A DNA stretch of 64,000 nucleotides, from positions 31,135,403 through 31,199,402 of the forward strand of contig NC_052138.2 of NCBI RefSeq assembly GCF_016086655.4. The letters run 5' to 3'. Below are positions 35,574 through 46,240 of the stretch, piece after piece. The notes under the pieces were generated by a model that saw nothing but the letters and a program-made list of their open reading frames with translations, was not told the origin of the DNA and searched no databases. A program made the translations under genes and the position numbers. This DNA is from Lepeophtheirus salmonis (Eukaryota; Arthropoda; Copepoda; Siphonostomatoida; Caligidae). Each line of letters begins with the position of its first letter. The stretch's first letter is position 1.

Positions 35574-35650
35574 GGAGAGGCCGGGGAGAATTGCAACACT
35601 TTATCTGTTTGGTTCAATTCCTCTTGGGATGTTTGACATAGAGATGCCAA
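35574..35650 (+). repeat. Dispersed repeat family D, copy 1
   Basis: GGGGAGAATTGCAACACTTT, GGTTCAATTCCTCTTGGGA and TGTTTGACATAGAGATG recur at 36955-37030 as GGGGACAGTTGCAACACTTT, GGTTCAATTTCTCTGAGAG and TGTTTGACAGATG in the same order. Shorter pieces of the word GGGGACAGTTG appear near 9878, and inverted near 13415 and 33735. Confidence 0.6.
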
Positions 35651-35687
35651 TAATGCGGGGGGAAAACGTAACAACATCTGTTTACTA

Positions 35688-36074
35688 TTGTTTTAATCTA
35701 GGGATGTCCAACTTTTTAATATAATCAGCCGCATTGCCACTTGAAATATATTGTAATGGGCCTTAGAAACTATTAAATTAAATTTCATGAAAAATGGGTT
35801 AATATAACAAAACTATTAAATATACATTTATTTTAAATTTAGGTCAAATCTAGTTTTATCAAAGGCAATATGGCAACCCTGCTCAAGAGGTTCCACAGGA
35901 TTAAATTTAAAAAAAATTGTATTCTCTGTTTTCTTATTATATTTTTCTTTTATAGAGCGATATTTTATTTTAAAATACTACTTGAAGTGTGAATGAGATG
36001 TGTGCCGCATTTAAACATTTAGCAGGCCACTATGCGGCCGAGGCCCATGTGTTGGACATCCTTGTTTTAATCTA
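35688..36074. mobile_element. MITE with inverted termini and 13 bp flanking duplication
   Basis: The 361 bp element (35701-36061) starts GGGATGTCCAAC and ends GTTGGACATCC, an 11-12 bp terminal inverted repeat. The 13 bases TTGTTTTAATCTA are present exactly at 35688-35700 and again at 36062-36074. Subterminal GCCGCATTGCC (left) is mirrored by GGCCACTATGCGGC (right), so a longer imperfect inverted repeat exists. There is no coding capacity. Ends of the GGATGTCC type are known from non-autonomous hAT elements, but those make 8 bp duplications, so the boundary may be off by a few bases. Confidence 0.75.
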
Positions 36075-36479
36075 TGTAGAGTTTAAAGCAATTGCATTAA
36101 AATGCGGTCAGTCAAGTGTTGTTACTCTCCTAATAGCTACGGACAGTTCAAATAGTTAAAAAATCGAATTTGAGCTAGAAATTAATATAATTAAACTTCA
36201 AGATATATTTTGAAGAATAAATAAACTGACCTTGTCAGGTATTGAATTATTAATTTTTGATTTATTCCATTGATTATAACTGTATTGGGGTTAGTTAACT
36301 CATTCTTCACTTTTAGCATGTAACTCAGCTTATTTTGTGTGTCCCAGAGCATTTTGAATGAAACTTTCAGAAGGTTTCATTCACTCACTAAAACAATTGC
36401 GAAATTGTTGTCAGCGTTTCTGGGGGGGGGGAGTTAACAACAAGACCTTAGAACAACAAGACCTTAGAGAGGAAGTCTG

Positions 36480-36755
36480 GAAGCCACAAGGACAAAAATA
36501 ATCAAGAATAGAGTGAAGACAAATTGGTGAATTGCTTGCTTTGGTCATGTGACTTCCGTCCTTACAAGACTACAACATTCTTGACTATGGTATCTGGTGC
36601 GTCATCCAGAGGAATGTGGATGCCCATAAATACTGCCGCTGAGAAGGAATGGACTGACATGTCGAGGAATAAATGAAGAAGACCTGCAAGGCCTTTCAGG
36701 CCTAGGATCAAGGCCATAGTAGAGTCCCAGGGAAGCCACTTTGAGATTTAATTAT
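36480..36755 (+). pseudogene. Mariner transposase C-terminal fragment
   Basis: One frame reads LDYGIWCVIQRNVDAHKYC (about 36570-36640), the block just after the third catalytic Asp. Another frame then gives WTDMSRNK and, after a stop, FRPRIKAIVESQGSHFEI ending at a TAA near 36750, the usual mariner C-terminus. Everything upstream of the third catalytic block is missing or unreadable. Confidence 0.75.
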
Positions 36756-36951
36756 CCATACCAAATAAAATAATATATCATTGTGTTACTACGTGTACTT
36801 TTTGAGAGTCTTGATAAAATTGAGCTCGGGATAATTCTTTTACTATTCCCAGAGACACACTTGTAGAAGAGATAAGATTTATTTCTGCGTAGATACAATT
36901 TCAAAACAATATAATATGCAACTTTTGGCGCCAATTTCATAACATAATTAA

Positions 36952-37030
36952 TAGTAGAGGAAGACTGGGGACAGTTGCAACACTTTTTCGTATTTGGTTC
37001 AATTTCTCTGAGAGTGTTTGACAGATGTTC
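36952..37030 (+). repeat. Dispersed repeat family D, copy 2
   Basis: Second copy of the block at 35574-35650, same strand, 1.38 kb away, in the sequence between the mariner fragment and AT-rich DNA. Confidence 0.6.
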
Positions 37031-37039
37031 AATAGAACT

Positions 37040-38690
37040 TCCAATATAAAAGAGATCATCAATAACAATCATATATTTATTTTCTTTTTCGGTGGTGCTC
37101 TTAATTAGGTAAACTAGATATATTTGTGTGAAGTATGTCAATTTATTTCATCAAACCTAGTAGGATTTATCATTTTCAAGAAATTATCTTTGAGCAGGAT
37201 CCCAGGAAGCAAATTTTAAATTGCGGGATCTCTTTAATACATAAATGCGAAAATGTAAGTATTTCATTTTATACGTTTAGAAGAAAGGATACATATATTT
37301 TCAATTATCTTATTTTTCAATTTATTATTACCACTAATAGTGCAAAGGTTGTTTTTAGAGCCTGCGGGTTACACTTTTTGGAATTATGTAAGCCGATCCG
37401 ACCCATAAAAAAGTGAGTAAATAGTTAGGGATAAACAAGTTAATTTTATGTGGATTATATATAATTCAATGCAGGATATACCATGAATTTTTCGAAGGTG
37501 TAAACCCCACGAACCCCCTAGATCCCGAAAGAAAAACCCTAGTACCTTTGTCATACATAACATCAGTGATACCAATTTGAGGATTACATAATGATATTTA
37601 CTTTAGAGTGGTTTGATACTCAACTTTTTTCAAATCTTGATTGCAGCTAGTACGGAAAAGTTGTCATATACTTTGAAAATGACCAATGTAAAATTTAATT
37701 GTCCAACAAGTTCATATTTAATTGGCACATGAAAAAGGCACTAACTCGTTACTTAGGCGATATAGATACTAAACATAGATTATTTGTTAATTTCTTTAAA
37801 ATAATTTTGATATTCATGGATCATGTTTTTTTAAATGCTCCTTTGGAACAAAAAAAAGAGAAAAAGTTAGGAAAATTGGATCATCCGCGTATAGTACGTA
37901 TCATAGTTAATAAATGCAAAATAATGATTAATGCTGTATTTTAATCTTAATTTATTGATCAAATAAATAACTTTTGGGTCCTTTTAAACTTTGAACTAGA
38001 TATCTGGCCTAAAGATGATACTGTAGGTCAATGAAAAGAAAATTAGATAATTTGTTTTATTAGATGAAAACTTTCTGAACTAGTTGTAATCGAAATCCAA
38101 AAAATTTTAAAAACAAAACTCCCTAATTTAAATGTCTAGAGTGCTTCTAGGATATGCTTCAGGTTCCCAATTATTATGTTACTCCTTGTAAATGAATCTA
38201 CATAATACCCAATGTAAATGCTACTATTTTTATTCAAAATGTGGAAGTTCTTTCTTTTTTTTAAATTCCTTTGATTAAAATGACTACTGTCCTTGAAAAT
38301 ATAGAGCAACTTCCAACAAAATGATTCATTTTGGAGTCAGTGCTTTGATTCGACCTCTTCATAATTGTATGTATGTATAAGAATTTTTCATTTACCAGGA
38401 AATAAATTTCAGGTTTAGTAAATATCCAAAACTGTCACATTAAGTATTTATTTAAATTATATTTAACAACGAATAACCCCATTTTATTTGGACGGTAAAC
38501 GCAGGTTTGCTGTCCAAATGAAATATTGCCAAAAATGGGTTCATTGAATATTTAATTAAATTCCACTAAATGCAATTTAGCTGCTGATTTTATATTGGTG
38601 CCATTTAGGAAAATCTGTTAATTGATTCAATTTCTATTACTGGTGGGGCGAAAAATCTTTACATCTTCAATCTAGAACTTTATCAAGACG
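37040..38690. other. Non-coding stretch with weak open frames
   Basis: Plus-strand frames at 37135-37416 and 37699-37944 are open for 93 and 81 codons but are low-complexity, match no family I know and have no splice context that I can support. Probably chance. Confidence 0.3.
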
Positions 38691-38694
38691 TATT

Positions 38695-39045
38695 TCATGT
38701 ATTTCTTGGCTACCCTAATCATCGATGTAGCCCCTTGGCAGGAATGATGGATTCCAGGCAGCCACAAAAGGTCTTGCATCCATTGCAGATATGGTCCTCA
38801 GACATGGCATCCCAGTGTTGGTTGACGGTGTCCTTTGTCTTCCAACCCCTTCTGGGCCTTTTGGGACGTGTTTGTAGGCGCACCATCCTGCTGGAACACC
38901 ACGTCCATGTCCAGGGAGCTGGTTTGAACCCATACTAACACCTTCTCCTACGTTGGTTTCTTGCCAGCTTCCAAAAGTGTGCAGAACGAAATTCGTTGGC
39001 CAAGTTCAGATGGTATTTTCTTGGCCTATAGGATACTTTCATTTT
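38695..39045 (-). pseudogene. Mariner transposase with deleted core
   Basis: The minus strand reads KVLVWVQTSSLDMDVVFQQD, continuing GAPTNTSQKAQK (second catalytic Asp, about 38850-38905). Then it jumps to NQHWDAMSEDHICNGCKTF and LESIIPAK at the C-terminus (about 38720-38830). The block with the third catalytic Asp is missing between these parts, and the N-terminal half is absent. Frame changes are present. Confidence 0.75.
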
Positions 39046-39084
39046 ATGTTTATTTTTAGTATTTGACTGAAACAATTTTACGGG

Positions 39085-39225
39085 TACAAGTGACACTGAA
39101 CGTTATGGACGCCATGCTGAGGTTACTACTTCAGGAATCATTGATAAAATCTATGATATGGTGAGTGGTGATGGATGATAGAAGAATGAAGGTGCTTGAG
39201 ACTGCTAGTACTAGGGGTATCTTGA
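39085..39225 (+). pseudogene. Mariner N-terminal fragment (Mos1/SETMAR type)
   Basis: A plus-strand frame reads DTERYGRHAEVTTSGIIDKI and YDMVSGD, then MKVLE. It corresponds to the linker and second helix-turn-helix of Mos1-type mariners (GRPxEVTTPEIIDKIHDMV). It ends near 39225, where the strand sense of mariner homology flips. Confidence 0.7.
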
Positions 39226-39237
39226 ATTTGAACCCTA

Positions 39238-39505
39238 TTTCCTTAATTTCGCGACCACAACTGCTTATTTATTAGCTAGTGCATTGTCGTGATGAAGAAG
39301 GACTTTTTGTGGGTCAATCGTGAACGTTTTTCTTGCATCTCGGTTTCCAAACTGTCCAATAATGATGAATAATATGCACTTGTAATAGTTTTACCCTTTT
39401 CCAAATAGTCGACGAGGATTATTCCTTGCTAATTCAAAAAACAATCCCATTACCTTTCCGGCCGATTTCTAGATTCAACCGACTGCCAAAAAAAAAAAAA
39501 TAGAC
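39238..39505 (-). pseudogene. Mariner catalytic fragment, opposite strand to its neighbour
   Basis: Read from about 39505 down the minus strand: KVMGLFFELARNNP, then in another frame ILVDYLEKGKTITSAYYSSL and LDSLETEMQEKR, then LLHHDNALANK with the second catalytic Asp near 39280, and AVVVAKLRK. This is the core of a Mos1-type mariner. It faces the N-terminal fragment at 39085-39225, so the two cannot be one collinear copy. Confidence 0.75.
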
Positions 39506-40488
39506 CGATCTGGCAGAAAGTTGGTGTGTGTTCCTACAAAAGATGCTACTAACACAACCTCGATACGCACCAGTAGTTACTATCTGTCGGACTTTGCACT
39601 AACTTTTCAAACAATCCTCATATGTATAAATATTGTTATTAATTATTTAAAGAAAAAAAAATATAAGTATATATATTATATGAAATATAATTTATGTTTA
39701 TATCATAGAAAGAGGGGTATCAATTTTTGGACAACGCCAGACAGGGTGAGAAGGGTTTTGTACTTTTTCGGACGTCTTACATGTATGACAGCTAGTTTGT
39801 AATGCAAAAGCTGTACATTTTTATATCTACTACCAAATGGTCCCATAACAATTTATTTTTGATTGGATAAAAGTATGTTTAATGTTTATACTGTATTGAA
39901 GAAATAAGAAGCCATTTACTTCACTGTAATACTTCTAGCACTTCTGTAGTTACCAATCTTTCAATACCAATAGCGTAAAAAAATGATATTGAACGAAATG
40001 TTTTTTTTTGCTAAAGTTAAATCCCTTACTTCTACAGCGAGATAAACGTTGCACGCCCCCGGATTTAGTGCGAAAATAGACGAAAAAGATAAAAATTACT
40101 TTTGAAAAGGAGAAAAGTCTGTCAATATATTTTTTTTTTTTTTATTCTACATAAGTTAGTATATAATAATGTGGATAGTATAAATGCTCAATGTTTGTAA
40201 AGTACTTTGTACATTTGGAACAAAGAAATTAAAATTTAACATTCTTTATTATTACCTCTTTCTATTATCAAAAATAGACTTATTAACATATTTCTTTTAT
40301 AAAACAACTTCAAATTGAACCATTGTTCAAGAATACTTAATTATAAATACGATGACAGTGATTTTTCACAAAGTAGTATTCAAACAGAAACAACAATGGC
40401 TACAAGAAGTTTAACTTTGCATTTCCTTTTAGGTCAGCCCAGTGATCTAAATCCAGCAATTCTCCCATCTATAAATCCCTTTTAATTG

Positions 40489-42709
40489 TAAAGCAAGACT
40501 TAAACCAACCTCGTCCATGTAAATGGGTTAAAAGAGAGGCTTATTTAATAACTGCTGATTTAGTTTTGTCAATATGGGAGCAATTCAGCATTCCTGCAAG
40601 GATCAAATACTTTGTTGCTGGTAAAATTAAAAAAATAGACAAAAAAGTTGACAGGATTTCTAAAAATGGGATGAAAACTGATAAGCCTTTGGTCAAAAAG
40701 GGAAAGTAATGAATGTGAGTAAATGTTTGATATGGCTTCATGTCAATGCTATGATAATAAAATTCCAAGAGATAAATGCAAATGTCAAAGAAAGATCCCC
40801 TTCAAGAGTGACATGCATATATTGATAAAAAAAATAGGGTGGGGAGGTTAGTACCTATTGATTGTATTACTATCAGAAATAATTTGGATACTGCCAGCAG
40901 AAGAGAATGTCAAATTGAGCGTGAAAATAACGAAGAGAAACGGCTAATGGACCAAAATTCTTATAATCAGTCCTTAGCGAATGTTTCAGATGTGGAAGGT
41001 TTCCATGTGCCTGAAAATGCTGATGAGAACTTGGACTTTGAAGAAGAATCTGTGAGGGAATTCAAAAAATCGGACCATAATAAGGGGAGTTACCCTAATC
41101 TTGCAATAATGGCGGACAGATTTCGGTCGTCATATACAGCAGTATATAATTCTCTTTTAGAATATATGGCCTTCAAATATACTAGATAAGCAAAAAGTTA
41201 AAAGGGAAAGGCAGAAGTACAGGAAAATTCATGCAAAATCTTCAAAAGAAGAATCAATGAAAATCAAATGCATTGGTTTTGATGGCAAGATTGACCGTAC
41301 CAAAATGGTTAAAATTGTTGAACATCAAGAGAGAAGCAATGGCAGCTTCCTATCAAAAACATATTTCTTACAGAAAAAGAGGAGCATATAGTCATTATTA
41401 AAGGTACTCTAACATGAAATTGTTTTAATTTTTCTTTGTACAAAATATATAGGGATGGGGAATTGTAACTTTCATGGTTTGAAACTAAAAATTTAAATTA
41501 ACAGGAATAAACTTTCTCATTCTTTTTTGAAATTTAAAATTATACAAACAAATTAATGTTGGTCTTGCCTCCATTTTAGAACCCCAATATGAATACATTG
41601 ACCATGTTTTACCAAGAAGTGGGAAAGCGGAGGATCAAGCTTGAGAAATACTATCGGTTCTAGAAGATCATGAAAGCTTAGAATCCATAGTCGCTATCAT
41701 ATGTGATGGTTCCAACACAAATGTAGGAATTTGGTCTGGCATTGTAAGAAGGCTTGAACTTTCCCTCCAAAGACCCCATCAATGGCTGGTGTGTCCACTT
41801 CACATGAATGTATTGACATTGAGGAGGCATTCAAAAAATTGATAGTGGTCTGTAAGACCCAAGTATTTATAGGGGATTAATCGAAAAATCAAGAAATGAA
41901 GATTTACAAAAACTGTCAGTCGTAAATTTCAGGCCTGTTGTAGGAAAAAATAAAATAATTAATGAGGATATTTTGGCCAGCTTTAGTAATGACTAACGCT
42001 ACATTTACAACATTGTTTTCGTAATTCCTCCTGGTTCCCAATTACCTTTTAAGTCTCCAAGAACCTTGCACGGGTCTAGATGGCTTACCAAAGCTAATCC
42101 TATTTTGCGATATTATATAACGAATAAAAAGCCTAACAAAAACTTCTTAAAATTGGTAGCATTTATCTTACACTATTACGCTCCAATGTGGTTTGCGATT
42201 AAATGTCAACCGAATTTTCAGTTTGCAATTTCACTATGAAGAGGTATTGATCAAGATCTGCCCCTATTGTACAAAAAATTATATCCGAAATTCTTTCTTC
42301 GCTCATTATGAAAATATATATAGATTCAGAAGTTTGTAAATTTGCATTAAACAAAGTCTTGAATGCAAAAATTTCATATGACCCCCATAGGCAATCCATA
42401 ATTCCAAATAAAATAAACTATGAATCAAATTATTTCATGAATATGATTGGTTGGTCTAAGATAGTAATTTTAGTTCCTCTAATCTTACAATATTGGTCAG
42501 TTAAAGAACTTATGAAAGCAAAGAAGGAGCCTTTGAAAGTAGAGAAATATCCAAGTCATTCCCAATCTGTAGAAAGGGAAGTGAAACTAGTTTCAGAGGC
42601 TTCCTGTAAGGTTTACGGATATAACCAAAGACACGGACACATTTTGTCAACTTTTAAATCAAGAGATATACTAAGGAAATTTAAAACTAAGTGTCAGTAC
42701 CCAGTTTGA
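40489..42709 (+). pseudogene. Decayed spliced gene of the 2.9 kb transposon
   Basis: Segments in several frames follow one order. About 40495-40710: ITADLVLSIWEQFSIPARIK. About 40716-40790: MFDMASCQC then DKCKCQRKIP, a cysteine cluster. 40839-41189: acidic, ending YPNLAIMADRFRSSYTAVYN. 41189-41403: KIKCIGFDGKIDRTK. Then a GT...AG intron (41404-41579) joins in frame to a part with EYIDHVLPRSGKAED, AIICDGSNTNVGIWSGIVRR and QWLVCPLHMN. About 41860-42240: LHGSRWLTKANPILRYYI and APMWFAIK. 42308-42709: a last open frame. I recall similar multi-copy proteins (IxFDGRKDxT, CDGTNVNTG, LHxNELPLRH) in arthropods and cnidarians, but not a named superfamily. At least four frame breaks. It is presumably the transposase, by position. 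Confidence 0.6.
41404..41579 (+). other. Predicted intron inside the transposon gene
   Basis: A donor at ATTAAAG|GTACTCT and an acceptor at CCATTTTAG|AACCCC flank a 176 bp AT-rich, stop-filled stretch. Joining the two sides gives GTC ATT ATT AAA GAA CCC, which keeps the frame (VIIKEP) across a phase 1 junction. Confidence 0.55.
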
Positions 42710-43106
42710 TATATTAACATATAATATGTTCAAAAATAGCATTCAGCAAAGATTAAGGAGAATTCTCCCCATTATTATATACTAACTTATATAGAATTAA
42801 AAAAATAAGATATTGGCAGAATTTTCTCTTTTTCATAATAATTTTAACTTTTTCGTCTATTATCGCACTAAATCCGGGGGTGCCCCACGTTTATTTCGCT
42901 GTAGAAGTAAGGGGTTTGACTTTATCAAAATCATTTTTTAAAGCACATAAAGCTTTTTGATAAATAAGATAAAAAAAGTTTATTTCATAAATTTTATTTT
43001 ACTTCATACAGAAACCTTTCCGGACAAAAGGGGGGGGGTTAATTTTTTTCTCCGGGATGTTTTTTAGTAAAACGGATTTTTATTTACCATTTGCAACTTT
43101 TGAGGG

Positions 43107-44462
43107 TCAGAATACATGATAGCTAAATTTTGGGCTCCCGTGATACCCCCTAGTGTCCATGATTATGTTCCATATCATAGGTGAAAGCACACCTCCTTGG
43201 GGACTACACCGTGTTAGGTTCATGCTAACTTTTTTTCCCTTAAGTTCAGCTGTCACTGTTTGCCTTTTAAGGAGTTCTCTGTGCCAAGAATTTTTAGGAT
43301 TTTGTGGTGAACCAAATATAACTTCACCCACCATTTCAAAGAACGTGTCTATTTCTATCTGATTTTTGGAAGTTATCTTCGATTTAGCGTCTTTTTCAGC
43401 CAGGCTTGATGTCCCAGATGCAAGATTTGGTGTTTTATTTTCGTTTCTCTTTTCCGTATCTTTTGGATAGGATTCTTTTGTTATTGAGGTTCTATTATGA
43501 TCTTGTTTGTCCTCTTTGTCTCTACTGATTCCACAATATTCTTGTCGACCTCATCAGTATTTTCAGAAGTAGTATTTTCATCATTGATGACATCATCCTC
43601 CCCAGGAACAATCGTTGTTGTTTCAAGTTATCCGTTGTTGTTCATTACTTTTTGTCTCTTGCTCGATATCTTTTTCTGCTTCTTCTTCCTCTTCCTCGAT
43701 AATAGGTGCACTTCGAGGATCTTGGAACTGCGCCCTGCCAGCTGAGGCCATTCAAAAAGTGAAACTGTGTGGTTGCAGATTTTTAAACGCCAAAGGATCA
43801 GCACTGATGTGTAGTACTTTGCCTAATTTGTTTAACTTGGACCTTACTATATCTCAACTTTCCCTCTATACTAAGGTGCCTTATTGATGTTTTATTATTT
43901 TATCAAGTATTTCGTCCCCGATGTCACCTATGCCTCCGCGGATAAATCCAGTGCCTTTTCTTTCTTCTCTTTTTCTCTCTGCCTCTGCCCATAAGGTTGG
44001 CCAGAGAGGTGGGCATGATGAAATGATTTTTCGAACATAGTTACCCGAAAAATCATCGTTGAGATAGATCACTGCTCTCTTGTTAGTATATCTACGTCCT
44101 TCGTAGTTAGGGGCGCTGTCCCCTCCTGGAATAGATAAACGACCAACGTAATCCGTGTCAAAAAAATTATTACCTTATTCACTTTCTACGAGGGAAATGT
44201 GGTTGCCGTTCCTTCGAACGATTATGACTTTATTCGAGTCTTTCGGAATATCTACATATAAAAAATTTCTTTTCTGTTTGTCCTTTATACCTTTTTCAGG
44301 TTCTTGGGGATTTTGAGATCTCTTCGACGAAGGAGCCTCTTTGGAGTGACCCTCTCTCTCTCGTTTTGCGCCTCGAGGCGTTTCATGTTGCTCATCGACT
44401 ACCTTAGCTTGCATTGAGAGTGTTTTTCTTTTTTCATTTTTGGAGGGTTTTTCACCTTCCAT
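43107..44462 (-). pseudogene. Internally deleted non-LTR retrotransposon (ORF1 joined to RT piece)
   Basis: The minus strand starts at 44462 with MEGEKPSKNEKRKTLSMQAK, a charged, low-complexity ORF1-like start. It passes a YVDIPKDSNKVIIV segment and a part with VIYLNDDFSGNYVRKIISS and ERKREERKGTGFIRGG (43881-44072). An acidic run of Glu (about 43670-43700) follows. At 43107-43334 it changes to reverse transcriptase: LLKRQTVTAELKGKKVSMNL followed by TRCSPQGGVLSPMIWNIIMD, the conserved block before the catalytic YxDD. Endonuclease and the first half of the RT are missing in between, so this is a deletion derivative or a composite of two copies. Confidence 0.7.
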
Positions 44463-44717
44463 TTTGGGGTTCTTTTTAAGTTAATTAGTGTTTAGTTTAG
44501 GAGAGTCTTAATTTAGCTCTAACTCTTTTACCCCATTTGTTATATGTTACAGTTTCCCATTTCATAACTGTAGGGGGGTTCCTCTTTATAGAGTTTGGGA
44601 TCCTAGTTTGATCGGTCTCCCATATTCATCGAAAGCAATTTTCTCAGATCTCAACACAATCAAAAAAGCGTGAGGTTAAGCGACTTTAATAAAAAAAAGT
44701 TCCGCTAAATTATCTTG

Positions 44718-44894
44718 ATGATGAAATACTCTTTACAAGGTGAAGAGGAGGGACAAAATAAAAATACAAAGGACCTATCTTTAGTGAGTATTCAGTTTTC
44801 AATCCCTGAAAAGTCGACCCCACGACGACTGAAGAAAGATCCTTGTACTGAAGAAGATGCTGAAACACTCTTACAACACTCTTTAATTGAATAA
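44718..44894 (+). CDS. Small open frame of unknown nature
   Basis: A 58-residue frame with two adjacent ATGs at 44718 and 44721 ends in TAA at 44892-44894. The peptide is charged and includes IPEKSTPRRLKKDPCTEED. It lies between two minus-strand retrotransposon pieces. It might be a fragment of an ORF1 of another element or a chance frame. Confidence 0.2.
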   Translation: MMKYSLQGEEEGQNKNTKDLSLVSIQFSIPEKSTPRRLKKDPCTEEDAETLLQHSLIE

Positions 44895-45029
44895 ACAGGT
44901 CAAAAAGCGCTATAACCTCTTAAAAGAATTAAATTCCTAGCACATTTACGTATGTTCACTGTACAAAAGTAAAAAGGTGATTCCTTATCTGTTGATATAA
45001 TGTATAAAATAATTATGGAAAGTCTTCAA

Positions 45030-46240
45030 TTCAATATTCCGGTTGATATATGAGGTAGGGAAATTGATCTGTAATTTTTACTATCATACTTTGACTTGTT
45101 CTTCTTTAGGACTAAAGTTAAGGATCCAGTGCTCATGAAGTCAGGAACTTATGTATATTCTTGAATATTTGCTTAAAAACTTTGATAATTGGAGAAAGTA
45201 ATTTTTAAACGGTCCAGGTCTCTTAAATTTTTTGTCATAACCTCGGATCAACTTCATAATTTATTTTTCAGCGATGAACAAGTCTATATATAAGAATATA
45301 TCACAATTTAGATCATTTTTATCAGTTTTTCCAGGATTCCAAGTTTTAAAACAACAAAGATTTCCATTTTCTTTAATCTTTCAAAATCCTCCAATTCAAA
45401 TAGGAGTCACATAGTCTGTTAAACTTGCAGACCTTAAAACAATATATTTTGGAAGAAAATCTTAATGTTTCTGCGACTACTTTCCCCCAATTCTCCGATC
45501 TTTCGCATGAGGAAAGTTTTATGGAATTTTCCACCGGGAAGGAACTTCTCCAGATGTTTGAAGGAAGATTTTCTTTTTAATTCAACTCCACTATTTTATC
45601 CATTTTTCTTATCAGTGTTTCCATATTTTCATATTATATAGGCCTCTTGGTTTTTCTTTTCTTTTTAAGACAACCTCTTTTCTTTCATGCCTGAATATTT
45701 TCCATGGCGAATTTTCCATATTTCTTAGGCAATCCTATAAAGAGATTATTCATCATCTACTAATAAATGTTCCTTTTAATTATTGCAGATATCTCGTTAC
45801 AAATTCCTTCTGCTTCTAGAAGAGACACATTCAGATCTAGAAAGATATTCAAGGCTGGAGAATTGTCAGAAATGAACATAGGGACCACCATAAACTCTCC
45901 CAAAAGATTCGTTAATCTAAATGAAGACAAAACATAATCATGTCGACCTAATATTTTGTTACCAGATCTTGTAATCCCTGTTGAGGTCACCTATTATTAG
46001 ACACTCATTCTTCGAATTAGGGTGAAACTTTTTCATTATGTTAGAGAAATAATGCTTGGATTCCAAGTCTGGTCCATACAACGCATACAATAATGATTTT
46101 CTTCCTAGAAAGTCCATTTCGATTACTAAATAATTTCCTTCAGTGTCTGAATCTCTCATCTGAGGACTAAGCGACTTTTTTATATGAACAATTATTCCTA
46201 CAGAAAGGATGGCAGTCTAGCTGTTAAGATGTCTCATTAA
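45030..46240 (-). pseudogene. Non-LTR retrotransposon endonuclease and RT start
   Basis: From about 46240 down the minus strand: SVGIIVHIKKSLSPQMRDSD, then SLLYALYGPDLESKHYFSNI and ECLIIGDLN. These are the apurinic-like endonuclease blocks (I..K..SP, the 'N.YaPN' position here YGPD, and GDfN with a catalytic Asp). Degenerate coding follows, including the 45760-45990 frame, to VLKKNKSKYDSKNYRSISLP (about 45050-45110), the first RT block. It then stops. The element is therefore truncated within the RT and has many stops and shifts. Confidence 0.75.

Larger units (their letters stand above)
40006..42930. mobile_element. 2.9 kb DNA transposon with ~90 bp terminal inverted repeats, unclassified
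   Basis: The left end (about 40006-40098) contains CCCTTACTTCTACAGCGAGA, then GGATTTAGTGCGAAAATAGA and CGAAAAAGATAAAAA. The right end (about 42838-42930) holds the reverse complement with only a few changes (TTTTTCGTCTATTATCGCAC, TAAATCCGGGGGTG, TCGCTGTAGAAGTAAGGGG). The inverted repeats are about 85 percent alike by eye and enclose one decayed gene on the plus strand. The outermost bases and target duplication could not be fixed: both ends run into T/A-rich sequence. It is not a mariner, Tc1 or typical hAT by sequence. Confidence 0.8.

Noticed and set aside
37135..37944. Open frames of 93 and 81 codons as genes
   Set aside because: AT-driven composition (Ile, Phe, Lys, Asn), no motif, no splice or neighbour support.
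40541..40768. Minus-strand 75-codon frame within the 2.9 kb transposon
   Set aside because: The plus strand of the same region shows the conserved-looking protein segments; the minus frame is a shadow.
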